Origin: Macrocybe gigantea
Taxonomy: Eukaryota > Basidiomycota > Agaricomycetes > Agaricales > Callistosporiaceae
DNA: 64,000 nucleotides
Direction of reading: 5' to 3'
Assembly (NCBI GenBank): GCA_011319805.1
Contig: SJRY01000283.1
Location: forward strand, 186,001 to 250,000
Numbering within the stretch: position 1 is the first letter of the stretch; each line of letters opens with the position of its first letter. Positions 37,026-47,946 of the stretch are shown here, one piece after another. The notes beneath the pieces were generated by a model. That model was not told the origin of the DNA, did not search any database, and worked only from the letters and a program-made list of their open reading frames with translations. A program made the translations under genes and the position numbers.

Positions 37026-37428
37026 CTGCAATGCTGAACAGTACCGCGTGGTTGACGTGAGCGGGGCTTCGAACGGTCTGTCAATCCGGGAGAGAATCCT
37101 CTCCAAAGTGAGTCCCCGATCCACGGAAGAATGCCGATACCCAGCTTCTGCTCACGCATTACCCCACCATTCCCTCCCCGAACGGTCACAGCTGTGTATA
37201 CCGGATGACCGTCACCCTCGCTTCTCGATATACCAATCTGAGATTGGTTCTTATGGAGTCGGTCTTCCGCTTTCGAACTCGCGTCTTTTTGAGCTCTGCC
37301 GTGATTATGGAGACCATTCCGGCTCACTGAAATTCTTCGTGTCGACATCGCCCGACCGACCGCCGACGCCGGAGGACCAATTCACTTATTACGCTGTACG
37401 CATCGGCCTCATCTCTTGCACCACCTAA
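37026..37428 (+). pseudogene. Ste11-type MAPKKK Ras-binding-domain fragment, kinase domain missing
   Basis: Two exons, 37026-37107 and 37192 to about 37396 (open to a stop at 37428). The first reads CNAEQYRVVDVSGASNG..IRERILSK; the second starts at PDDRHPRFSIYQSEIGSYG..LSNSRLFELCRDYGD..SLKFFV. This is the pattern of the Ras-binding/RA-like domain (Ras_bdg_2) of fungal Ste11/Ubc4 MAP kinase kinase kinases, which normally sits between a SAM domain and the C-terminal kinase. No SAM domain is recognised upstream, and nothing kinase-like follows; the frame ends about 30 residues after the domain. Hence a truncated gene copy or a stand-alone Ras-binding protein. Identification rests on pattern recognition. 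Confidence 0.55.
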
Positions 37429-40148
37429 CTGACCAAGCCGTAAACTATTTTGCCAACCCAGCGGCCGCCCTATCTGTCGAGCAGACGATGAAACAAAGCT
37501 CCCATGTTGCACCAACGTGCATTGTAACATTATCCGCGCAGACACCCGCATTCCGTCTGTATACACCTCGAACATCTCTATGTATCCTTATCATGGGGAA
37601 GACAGTTCTTTTACTAGCTGTTGTGGACCTGTACGATAGGCAAGGTGAATTTGTAAATTAACCTTCGCAAAGCAAATGCACGCCTTTCACTCCGCCCTTT
37701 CGCGTCCGGGCTCACCCGCTAAAAGCTTCGACAGACAGATGCAACATTATGCTTAAAGATTCATTTCGTCAGTCCTTCCACTTCTGGAAAGAGGTAATGC
37801 ACAAGGGGGAACCAAAGGCCTCCCGAACGCAAAATTTCAAATGGGTCTTTTCTGGATCATTGATTTTCCTCGTCTCCCGTCGCGTTTCATCGTAATTAAC
37901 GTCCCATCCCGCAAGGTTGACGTTCAATGGCGTCTGACCTCCTGACCCTTTTTTGTCCCTGCTGCCTCTTCGGCACGGCCACAACTGCCCCCTTGTACCG
38001 GAAACATCAGGAGCGGGTGACCGGGATTGAACACCGGAAGGCCTTCGCCCGACCGCGCACCGGAGAATGTGGTGCCTAATTTCTAGATGGAGGACCGTAA
38101 AGGAAACAAGAAGGTATTTATGCATGGCAGTGCAAGGTTCGTGCCAAGCTCTGTGATAGTGATGCTGATCTTCTGAATTCATAGGATGTTTACATATTCT
38201 TGACGCATGCTCCAGTTGCCAACGTCACGGCGTTAGTTGGCAAAGTCTCAAAGCTGGGAGGCGGAAGAAGAACGGCAATTCCCAAGAGCGCGACCGTCTT
38301 TTTTTGATACTGGATTTTTTGGGATACGCCTGCGACCTAAGAAGGACAATTCAGACCTGCCTCCCTTGGTATTCAGTGATCATCTATCTTTCTTGCACAT
38401 GCAGCCGGCTATATACGCAAGGCCTGTCGAACGCCACGTCCAAGTCTTCCTGACAAGCTCACGTATTCTCCGAGTCTGGCCGGCGATCGTCGTCTTTTGC
38501 TACCCCACGGTGCTCTGACCCTGTGATGTTGAGGCAGAAGTATCAGCGCTCGCCGCTTTTGTCACCACAATCCTGTCCATCCTCACAGTTCCACTTCTCG
38601 CGCTTCCTGGATCTGGATGCAAACAAATGGTGATAACAACGAGCGAATGATATACACTTCCAAATTCCGAGGACATGCCAGCGGCGCATGTGGGTGGGCG
38701 ATTCTCTCTTTGTGACGTCAACCATTTGTTTTCTTTTGAATTGTAAAGCAAGGCGGTCGGCAAACGTCTACCAGCGTGCGAGGTTTTTCCTTCGGCCTGG
38801 ATACGCCCGAACGCCACTGAAAACGATATCATTGTGGCTTTTGATTTTCAGACCATGCTTTCCCAAGCGAAATGAAGAAAAAAGTTCGGGGCACGGCTTT
38901 CTCCCCAATCAAAGCCCAGCGAAGGGGCGTGGTAAAGAAGAAGATGGAGAAGAAGCCAGTCTCCTTGCAAGTTGCCTTTTGTTCTTCGACAGGCTTCTTT
39001 CTCATCCCGTCAGTGTTTCGGGTTGGTTGTTTGGACACTTTGGGCATGTCTTCGGACCTTCTTTTTCGATGATCGCGTACGGAGCTCTCACCGTTTCCAG
39101 AGCAAGTAAGCAGTTCCTTCTTATTCGGGCACCAGACAAATGATCTACCTTTCAGACGTACTTCGTCCGAGCGGGAAGATGGACGAGAGTGCGTTCTACC
39201 ATCTCATCCCCTCGCGACGTGTTTGAAATCCATGCTCACATCCTTCTTGGATATTTGACAGGCCTTTATGTTCTCATCCATCTCCTGAACTCATCCACAC
39301 ACATGCCACTGGGTTGGTAGAGCGGCGCACATGTTCAACGATTTTTTCTTTGAAGCAGGATCTTGAAGAAAGCCTTTCACGAATCAGGACGGACTGTCTT
39401 TGTTGCGCCTCTCGAATTATCCCAACTCCCAACCATACACGCCCTCCGACCTACAGAACTCCCTTTGCCTTGCGCAGCTTCCGAAGAATCAAGCCCTACT
39501 CAACTTTGAAGCGGACCTCAAAGGAATATCATGCCATATCTGCAGATAAGATTATCTTAGCAAGCGCGCATGATGATCACTTCATCAATACTTGCTTGCG
39601 TTGAGTGGTTCTGTTGTTTGATCTGCAGACAATATCAAGTGGGGATCGGTCCGGGCTGCATGATGCTCCCTTTCCAGCAGTGATGGATGTGATATCTAGC
39701 TGTCGTCGCGTGAATATTGGACAGGTTGACATGCTGATTGGGGAATCCGCCGTGTTCAACACAGCAAATGGCAATCTTGGTTTTCAAATGACCCCTGCCC
39801 CATTGAAACTCGCCTTTATGGAAAGCCTGACAACCTGGGAGGATCGGTATCCAAACTAAGGTGGGCGTGATAATTATATTGTAACAATCGTAGATAGAGT
39901 TCATGTCAGTTCAACAATATACGAGGATGTAGGAATGAGCGCTTGTATTGGTACGACTGCCAGACTGAGCAGGGAACTGGGCGGCGACCGGCAGAGCGTG
40001 GCCTTGTGATCTTTCTTTCTCATTTCGCCCCCTTCGTCCCCTTCGTTCCTTTAGTACCCGACCCGACAGTAGGCCGATCTCCTTTTCCGCGTCCTGGCAG
40101 TTGCCTAAAGGAACATGAGCAGGATGATCAGTCGTCTTCGCTGAAGGC
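37429..40148. other. Relic-rich non-coding stretch
   Basis: No complete gene seen. One hydrophobic plus-strand piece (VSALAAFVTTILSILTVPLLALPG, about 38536-38607) resembles the last TM segment of a transporter (auxin-efflux-carrier type is a guess). Another piece near 39160-39320 reads RDVFEIHAHILLGYLTGLYVLIHLLN. Neither can be extended into a gene. Confidence 0.35.
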
Positions 40149-40629
40149 CTATGACGGAGGATCTTTAAAAACTAACCCCGGCCCCTCTTCCCATTCCCAC
40201 TCGCTGAGCGAGAAGGTGTTAAGAATTTAAAAGCGAGGCAACGTGGAGGAAATGAACGTACTCCTCCTCCTCGACTGTCTCCTCTTCATCCTCTTCATCT
40301 TCTTCTGCCGCTCCAGGACCTTCACTGAGATGTTGAAAAGGACATTATCAACTGTATGGATGCAACATGCTTGAAAAGGCGTACCATCCTCCATCCTGGT
40401 CTTTGATCAGGTCTGCGATCCCAGCATCGACGCTGTTTGATATACTTTTCTGCTCTACAGGACCTTCGCTGTGGATTAAACAAGCGTTTATGTTACCGAC
40501 TTGTAATATCTGGTGTTGTGACGAGATTGATCAGTTAACTCACTTGATCGCCTGGACTAGGTTTACAGCGCCAATGTCACGACATTGATCTGGTGTCGTC
40601 GTCGAAGTCGTCGTCGAGATAGCAGACAT
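40149..40629 (-). CDS. Small acidic protein, four exons, function unknown
   Basis: ATG 40629, exons 40629-40544, 40468-40385, 40324-40262 and 40203-40149, total 95 aa with all junctions GT..AG and in frame. A TATATAAACG element lies about 35 bp upstream (about 40664-40673). The N-terminus is Ser/Thr-rich (MSAISTTTSTTTPDQ). The middle contains DLIKDQDGG, then a strongly acidic block (AEEDEEDEEETVEEEDEWEWEE) and the end GLVFKDPPS. There is no signal peptide, TM segment or CaaX box. The exon structure and TATA spacing support a real gene. The acidic stretch hints at binding basic proteins, but this is only inference. Confidence 0.6.
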
Positions 40630-41227
40630 ATTAACGTGGTACGTCAAAATCGCAAAGCTTCGTTTATATATTCGCCGCTGCGCAATACTATGCGGTTTGC
40701 TTTTATCGTTTGCGATGAAGTGTTGATCACTGATGCATAGCTTTGCCAAGTTGGGGTTCGAGTCACGCCAGGCGGACTTGGACCCTGAACTAGCTCCGTT
40801 TTCTTTTGTCCTTCATCCAACGGTTAACGACGGTACAAAAGACTCTGTGGTACAGCCTTCTCTCCGAAATGTTTCATTGTGTGGATTTATCAGCAGAGCA
40901 GCATTGATTGCAGCGGGTAAGGACGGCGATGCTGTTGAGGCTCCGGGCTTTCTGAGACTTCATAGCTGTGTCACCCTAAACGTGGACTTGCAACTTTTCT
41001 TCCGCATGTCATTGCGCCATGGTCGTATCCCATTTGGTGCATCCTTTCCACAGCCTTGCTATTGTTCTGCTTTAGCGATCTCGCCACCTGGACCTCCTCG
41101 CATGGCCACCCGCAGACACACGCGAGGATATTTCCCGATGAAACCGGGAACTTTCCCATCAGCCATGCGATGATTCTATGCATCGTGCGGCGTTTTGGCC
41201 AGCATTCTGGACTTTTCTAAACAGCAT
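40630..41227. other. Intergenic region
   Basis: Carries the TATA element of the acidic gene. A plus-strand ORF of 146 codons (40733-41173) lacks domains and is probably chance. Confidence 0.5.
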
Positions 41228-42192
41228 ACTAACACCGACCCAAACATCGGTCAGACCCACCTTTCGGACAGTCACAATGTGACAAGTGACATATTTGAAC
41301 TCCGCCGGACCCAGTGGTCGGACGCTCCGAATGCTCACTGTATCCCGTCGCGAAGAACAGAAGAATTATCTACAGATTGCTACTAGATGGTTGTATACTA
41401 CGATTAAAATTATTCTCAAGATATCGCTGGTGAGAAAAGTAATACTGGGCTGCCTGATGATAATGATCTGGCATATTAGAAGCATCGTAAGCTTGATCGT
41501 AAGTATTATCAGTGTAGTAGGGATGATAATTATTATAATGATATGCTGCAATCGGTGCGGATATCAGCGGGTGAAAACGGCAAGCCGATGCTCCTCCGAT
41601 GTGCTATCCAATCGAGAATGGTTTGCTTCTGTTCCAGTGTGAGGAGCTGCCGCACCGCGCTGGAGTCTTTCCATGACGCGTGTCGTCTCTTTGCCCTGTC
41701 AGAAAGCGTCGAAGATGGAATCTAGGATTTCAGCATGGGCAAGGTTCATTCTCGTGTTTTATCACTCACTCCTGTTGCCGCTTCAGCTTTCCGGAAGCTG
41801 CTGTACTCTCCAGTAGCGATGCGTTCCAGCGCGTCCTGCACGCGGGCTTCATAACTTGGGTTATTTGAACGTCGATCGCGATGCCTTGTGGATTTCCGCG
41901 CAGCGGGCATGAGAGGCAAACTGACGCGACGCGACGCATTTGCTGTTCATTCCATTTCTGGATATCAAACTCCGACGTTGCTCTGACGCGGCATTTGTCG
42001 GCAGGCGTGACAAACTGCTTTTCTACGCTCTGGTCAGATACCATATTTTATACAATACTAACTTCATTGAAGTACTTTAATAGTTGTCCTAGGTGTCAGA
42101 TATCAACTTTGGTGTGGGTAGAGCCAATATGTGGCGAGATATTCGAGCTGTCCGAAAGGTGGGTCCTGACCGATGTTTGGGTCGGTGTTAGT
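41228..42192. mobile_element. Putative non-autonomous element with about 45-bp terminal inverted repeats
   Basis: Left repeat 41228-41271 begins ACTAACACCGACCCAAACAT. The right repeat 42148-42192 is its reverse complement with one extra G (44 of 45 positions). The interior (about 875 bp) has no transposase-like ORF and is locally AT-rich (41395-41560). Similar short flanks (ACAGCAT left, ACAGCTC right) could be a target-site duplication, but this is weak. The repeats contain a smaller hairpin (CCGACCCAAACATCGG). Could also be an inverted duplication without transposition. Confidence 0.5.
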
Positions 42193-42509
42193 ACAGCTCC
42201 GCAGTAGACTGTAGAAGGAAGGCGAATATTTCGACGATGTATAGTATACGTTTACGAAGCGAGCTCGCCTTAATGGCATTAGGTTATCTGAAGCCGACCA
42301 GTCCCACAGACCTAACGAATAATTGTGCAGCGCTAAACATCCCCCTGAAATTTGTCAGTGCAAGCGATTGAAGCTTGACCGAATGGTTTGAATCTTGTCT
42401 GGCATATCAGTACAATTCACATCAATAGTGTAATCAAGGTGCATCGGACAATGCAAAGGACTAAATGGCATTGGGGTATTGGAGCTAAACGATGATCGCT
42501 ACACATTCA

Positions 42510-42880
42510 CTACTTCGAACTCTTGCTATCGCTAGAGGTGTAGCTCTGGCCGTTCGGGGCAGTGTATTTGCTGAACCCGTCGCCACTGTTGTAATAGGTG
42601 GATCCGTTAGGGTTAGCGTAATAGTAACTGCCGTCTCTGTATGAAGGACCACGAGTCAGCATCCGCGAAAGGGCATCAAAGCGACAGAGAACGCACGAGT
42701 TGGAGTAGTGATATGAATTGGACCCATTGCCGTAGTCACGACTGCACCAGTGGTTTCCCTAGAAAAATGAGTAACGCGCCGATTCTTCAGCAACAGCGTG
42801 CGGTCGAAGGATAGGCTCCTCACCTGGGTGTTGGTGCCAGAGCCGTTGTAAGAGTATGATCCGTCCTTGCTGGTGGGCAT
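42510..42880 (-). CDS. Small Tyr/Gly/Ser/Asn-rich conserved fungal protein
   Basis: Three exons, 42880-42824, 42758-42697 and 42636-42510, encode 81 aa. The protein starts MPTSKDGSYSYNGSGTNTQ, continues GNHWCSRDYGNGSNSYHYSN, then DGSYYYANPNGSTYYNSGDG and YTAPNGQSY. This pattern of SYHYSN, GSYYY and GSTYYN repeats is typical of a widespread family of very small uncharacterised fungal proteins. A TATATAAAG element lies about 63 bp upstream (42943-42951). No signal peptide or TM segment. The short aromatic-Gly repeats suggest a flexible, possibly self-associating protein; the function is unknown. Confidence 0.75.
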
Positions 42881-44617
42881 GAGCGTTCGAATGTTTGACA
42901 AAAGGTGAAACTTTGGGAAAAGAAAGGAGGGAACATGACCAGCTTTATATACGGGCGTGTAAAGCGGTCATATGATAATGTTCCTCGGCTCCCCCTAGTC
43001 GTGTTTTTGGCGAGCCATTTTCTTTACGTTGGAGGACCGTATTTGGAACTTAACGCGGTCCAGAGGCGCAAAAAGATCAACCAGAACGTCGCGAATAAGA
43101 TGGCGATTTCATCCTCGATCACCCTGCACTGTGACGCATACTGAACTTGGATGTCTCGGTCAGGTTTCCGATGTTCCAATGCCCCTTTCGTTCCTTTCCT
43201 TTCTGCAGGCGAGGCATGCTGGTCAGCCTCGGGCCTCGCAGTCTATCCAAACCAAGTAGGAGAGGTTACAAGATGACGCGTCAATGAAGATCGCGATAAT
43301 GGCTAAGAACCCACTGGACTTTGTGTCAAGATGAATCCGGAGGCCTTGATCGCTTTTTCCGATGACCCGACTGTCTCGACGAGCCGCCGATATCGATGAG
43401 ACTCGGTGACACATGTCAAGTTAATTCTGATGTTCGTTGAGCGGTAGCCTTGCGGTACAATGCAATTGGGTTGTAAGGCTGGTCGTGTGGAGATCATGAA
43501 GGCACAGAAAAGCGCCCAGTCGTGGCGGACAGCATTTGAATTGAAGATGAGCAGGTTCTCTGGACAGCGTTGAGGCTAGGTGACAAACGTATACATGTAC
43601 TCGGTTTGAGCTGATTCCTTTCTTTAACGTCCGTAAACTGCATCCAAGATATTGGGCTTACGGGTGAAGGAAATGGAATCTGGCCCCGCACAAACGAAAG
43701 ACGATACCGCAGGCGAATATGGCTGGTACCTGAACGCCGCAGAGAACAGCACCAATTTGAGAACCGTCAATATCATAGCTGATTTGATGAGTAAAGCGAC
43801 GACGCCAGTGTAGGCAGATTACGGGACAGGGTATAAATCAGACAGTGAGCGACCTCCGCTGTATGCACGACAAGCGTTTGCTGCAACAAACTCTGGCTCA
43901 TCTTCCCGATTGCTTGGGAGGTCCTTCAGTCAAGGACTGTGGGGCGACACTTCTTCCTCATCATTCGCACTTCCAATGTCGAAAAAAAAATATGGTTCAG
44001 CCATGGCCGACGTGCAAGCATCGGGATGGGCCTACGATCTGATTCCAACTGTGTTTAGCATAGTCTTCTGTTCACTGCCGTACAGCAAAACAATCATCAA
44101 TGTGTCACATCCTTCGGTCTCTCAGATTCCTTGAAAGCTCACCTTGTCGCTTGCACTTTGACGGATGTCATCTTCAGAGGGTAAGCGGATATAAATCTTT
44201 TCAGGCTACAAGACCAGCGTATGCCAATAGTGGAGCGCTGCTATTTGCGAGTTGAATCACTGTAATCCGTTTATATATGACATTACTCGCATGCCGCACC
44301 TTGCCGCACTTTCGGCACACCTTCCTTTTGCCACGGATTGCAGCACGCGACCAAGCGAAATGAGGCGCTTTCTGTCGCATGATCACGCATGCTGTTCTTG
44401 AGGTTTAGCACAGTAGTAAAGATGCTGTGCAATGCGGTTGATGACCATCAGCATACACATGGGTAGCAGGTGTGTCCTCAATTTTTGCTCTCCAAGCCCG
44501 GATGCCGCGGTCCTCTACGCATCGGTGATTGCGGCTTTGTCACTGAAAGGGATGGCTTGCATGAACAGGACAGAAACATTGGATGCCAGGGAGAAAGAAG
44601 TTCAAAAAATTTCAATG
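42881..44617. other. Intergenic region, no gene seen
   Basis: Short ORFs without recognisable motifs. Contains the TATA element of the small Tyr/Gly-rich gene at its left edge. Confidence 0.5.
44604..44609 (-). terminator. RNA polymerase III terminator of the tRNA gene
   Basis: A run of six T on the minus strand, 8 nt after the discriminator base of the tRNA-Asp gene. Confidence 0.7.
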
Positions 44618-44705
44618 CTCTCTGCCTGGGAGTCGAACCCAGCTTTCGCGCGGATCTATACATAAGTATGACAGGCGCGTGTACTAACCGATATACTAGC
44701 AGAGA
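44618..44705 (-). tRNA. tRNA-Asp (GTC) with a 16-nt intron
   Basis: The acceptor stem TCTCTGC pairs with GCAGAGA and the discriminator is G. D-arm GTA..TAC, anticodon stem CGCGC/GCGCG, anticodon loop CTGTCA..C with anticodon GTC, T-arm CTGGG TTCGACT CCCAG. The 16-nt intron (44653-44668) sits in the canonical place, one base 3' of the anticodon. Internal promoter boxes A (TAGTATATCGGTTAG) and B (GGTTCGACTCC) are present. It lies about 190 bp upstream of PEX19 in opposite orientation. Confidence 0.95.
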
Positions 44706-44891
44706 AGTTATTCTATCACTCTTTGAAATTCTGATAGCCACTTTTATTTTCATCCAATCACATGCCGTCGCCTGCACAGCACGTGATTTACACCATTCCA
44801 AGGTTACCGACGACTTCGCAGCCGCTCCAATTTCCTTGCTGCACGACGACGACGGAGCTATTGTTATCGTCCTCCTGTTCAACTCCTAGGT

Positions 44892-46265
44892 ATGGCAGCA
44901 CCTCAGAAGCGACCGCCGACGCTTGCAGATGCGGATGATGATCTCGAGGACCTTGATGGTGCTGCTGATTTTTGAATTACACCAAGGCAGATCAATGGAG
45001 AGCTTACTGCTAGTTGTTCGACAGATGTTCTTGATCAATTCGGTCCTTCCCAAAAGGAAAGCCAGACACAGGCCGCCGTCAAATCGCTTGTCTCACCTCC
45101 CCCACCACCTCCTACGGCGACGACGACCACAACATTCACGAGACCGCGGAATAACACCCGGGTGGATGCGCCGCCGAGATCGATCCCCGGTACTGGGCGA
45201 ATGGAAGAGCTGGGAGAGGCTGACGAAGGCGCGCTGTCGGCAGAATTCTCCAAGGAGCTGATGCAGGGCATGGAGAACCTCATGCGGGAGATCGCCGGCG
45301 GGGCGTTGCCTGGCGAACGGAAAGAAGGGGGTGGCGACTCGAGCGATCAGAACGACAAGGGAGCGGAAGAAGCCTTCAAGGCCGCTTGGGAAAAAATGCT
45401 GGTCGAGGAGATGGATGGACTAAGTAAGACTCTCGCCGATCTAGAGGAGTATCCGGGCGCGAGTTCTCAAGCACCAAAGGCCGTGAGCAGCAGCGCCGCG
45501 ACCGGCGCGTCAGGATCTGAATCCAAGCGGAAAGACAACGATTTCCAGAACAAGATCAAGCAAGCGATGGACAAGCTCAAGGAGAGCGAATCCAATTTAC
45601 AGGTGATTCCGTCTCTTTTTCTCTGTCTCCACATTCTGAGTCAGTCCCCATGCAGGCGGGTTCCTCGAAATCGCAGCCAGGGGCTGGAGACGCTGACTTG
45701 GAACGCTTACTCGCTTCGCTGAACGACCTCGGTCTTAAAGATGGTGATGTCCCGGAGGATGAAACGGAACTTGCGAACCTGCTCGAGATATGATGGGTCG
45801 GCTGATGAGCAAAGACGTGCTGTATGAGCCTCTCAAGGAACTTGCGGACAGCGTGCGTTATCAGCTGCGTCTGCTCGTGCTGTTGTTTATATTGCTGACA
45901 CAATTATGCTCATAGTTCCCTGGCTACCTCGCCAACCCGCCATCACCGCTATCCGCTACGGATAAAGCACGCTACGAGGCGCAATATGTATCTGTGCAAA
46001 AAATAATTACCGTATTCGAGCACGAGAGATACAGCGATGCGGATGTTGAATCATTGAAGAAGATATCCGATCTGATGACAGAGGTACGTACAGCTGGGTC
46101 CGTTCGACGACCGTCGATCAGTGCTCATAGTGTTGTCTATCGTACTGTGTTCAGCTTCAGAATCACGGCACACCGCCAGCAGAAATCATGGGACCGCTAC
46201 CTCCAGGCTTCGGTTTTAAGCCGGATGGCACTCCCGAGTTGGGTGAAAACTGCATCATCTCCTGA
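44892..46265 (+). CDS. PEX19: Peroxin-19, peroxisomal membrane protein import receptor
   Basis: Cytosolic chaperone/receptor that delivers membrane proteins to peroxisomes via PEX3. Five exons: 44892-44958, 45025-45602, 45656-45852, 45916-46083, 46155-46265, about 373 aa. The N-terminal acidic region (DDDLEDLDDVLDQFG) is the PEX3-binding type. A Pro/Thr-rich linker, the helical region (FSKELMQGMENLMREI), the core MMGRLMSKDVLYEPLKELADSFPGYL, and the tail GPLPPGFGFKPDG follow. It ends CIIS, a CaaX farnesylation box as in other PEX19 proteins. One base is missing at about 45788, between LLE and MMGRLM (the literal frame stops at TGA). Because flanking residues match the family on both sides and loss would abolish peroxisomes, a base-calling error is the simpler explanation. 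Confidence 0.92.
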
Positions 46266-46576
46266 TAGACGTAGATATCTGGTGCGCGCGCTGGAGCCTG
46301 AGGTCTCATATCCATGGTGATGCATGCCAAGACTGTCATTCATCTTATATGATCACAACACTGGCTTCGCTAGTCGTTTTTTCTTTGTTATCTTGGATAC
46401 CACTCTGTTGAATTTACCTGCGCAACCCAATAAACTTACCATCCAATATTGACGCACTCTCATATCAACGCATTCCCAGACATACACTGCGTGTTCAAAG
46501 AATTGCAATCATCTTATTAAGTCACTACGTATGGTAGGTGCATTTATCGTAGGTATCAAAGTTCCAAGCCTGAAAT

Positions 46577-47946
46577 TCAATTAGGATTCTCGGCAAAGTA
46601 TTCATGCGAGTCCGCGTTTCTGGCGGCATCCTCTGGTTTATCGATTGCCAGCTTTTTGCAATTCTCCGTGCCGTATGCGAGGTCATCGGTTCCGGCGACG
46701 GCGGTAAAGTGGCTCGTCTCGTGAATGAGCGTTCCCGCTCTCGAGTCAGTGCCCGTGTTGTTCAGCTGGAAGAAGGTCGGGCACAGGTGCACCGTCTTGT
46801 ATCTGCAGAGGGGCAAAGCTCGTCACGGCGTGCTAAGAAGAAAGGAACGGAAAGCGGTACGGACATGTTCGGGTAGACATATGCGATGGCACCTTCAGGG
46901 CAATTATCGGTTTCACATACGTATTGGAATGTTTCAAAGCTGGCGTTGAGAATCTTTTCATAGTCCGAACGGATGGTGCTATATCGCTTCTCCTCGTAGG
47001 CTCCAAACCAGGTCTTATAACGGCCGGCAGCGTAAGCACCCCTGAGATTCAAGAAGCTTTTCACCAAAGAAAAAAAGAAAGGTCAAAGAATGAGAAACAA
47101 AATTCGAAGCGTGACAGGGCGTCTCGGTGTACACACTTGATGCTGTCCCGAGTATAATACTTTGCGGGGGTATAGCGTTCCTGACGGCGTCCTGCTGGAT
47201 GATTGAGCAGTTGGAAAACGTGGCGCGCTTATCGAGCAAAGTCGTTGTTCGACGCGGAGATAATGAACCGGTCAATCGGACGGGGTAAGCGACGTCGCGA
47301 GTGGCTTGCAGAGCGGTGGTGCTGCCGTCGTCGTTCACATGAGGAAAACGTTCTTTGTGTCGATATGGTATACGGCTGGGCTCGCATTGCTAAAGTCGTA
47401 CGCCTTGGACACTGGAAGAGGGAAAGCGGTTAGAAGAGCGGAGCGGTCGTAGAATAGAAGACGTACAGTCATTGGTGACGGTGACAGCTTGACCAGGGGT
47501 GAGCACTGTATACGCCCCATTCGCGATAGCATGTGCGAGGGAATACTTGATCTAATGAGGGAAGACGGCGTCACGTCAGACAAGTCCGCGTCCAGGGGAC
47601 GAAAGGGATGACATTACCCGTATACCAGTGAACGCGGGCGAAGCATTGTTCGGGCCGACAATGCTGAACGTGTCCGTCGGCGCGGTGTTCAAAGGAGTGT
47701 GGGGCTCATGAAGGAGCTTGAGGGCCTCGTCGCCGTGTTGGTGATCGTCACCTTCACCTGCAGGTTCTCGACATTCTCAACCGTGGCCGGACCTGCAAAG
47801 TTGCACGCAAGATGTCAGCGCCGAGCGCACAGCACGTATCCGATACGTGTCGGCTCACCAGTGACGGCGACGGAGAGACTGCGCGTCGCGGTCGCGGGAA
47901 GGATCTGAAGGAGCGCGCAAAGAACGACTAGAGAAGCAGAGAGCAT
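46577..47946 (-). CDS. Secreted zinc metalloprotease, family M35 (deuterolysin / peptidyl-Lys type), frame-damaged
   Basis: Six exons: 47946-47859, 47792-47618, 47552-47467, 47411-47137, 47056-46865, 46802-46577. Signal peptide MLSASLVVLCALLQILPATA. A propeptide-like domain (VENVENLQVKVTITN..) follows, then after LLDKR (likely processing site) the mature part ATFSNCS..QQDAV. The catalytic site is HETSHF (HExxH) plus GTDDLAYG, the aspzincin motif in which Asp replaces a third His as zinc ligand. NADSHEYFAENP ends the protein. Four 1-nt indels disturb the propeptide and early mature part: losses at about 47731, 47340 and 47175, and an extra A at about 47520. The 3' half is clean. Exon 5 must use a weak GTCCGT donor to keep frame. 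Role in kin is extracellular protein degradation. Confidence 0.82.

Noticed and set aside
40733..41173. Plus-strand ORF of 146 codons
   Set aside because: No domain, no splice or promoter support, and composition like neighbouring non-coding DNA.
41366..41551. Ile-rich minus-strand ORF resembling a membrane protein
   Set aside because: It comes from an AT-rich simple-sequence tract (ATT/ATA repeats) inside the inverted-repeat element.
45743..45788. Possible 44-nt intron that would repair PEX19
   Set aside because: It would remove the conserved ETELANLLE residues just before MMGRLM and needs a poor acceptor (CTCGAG).
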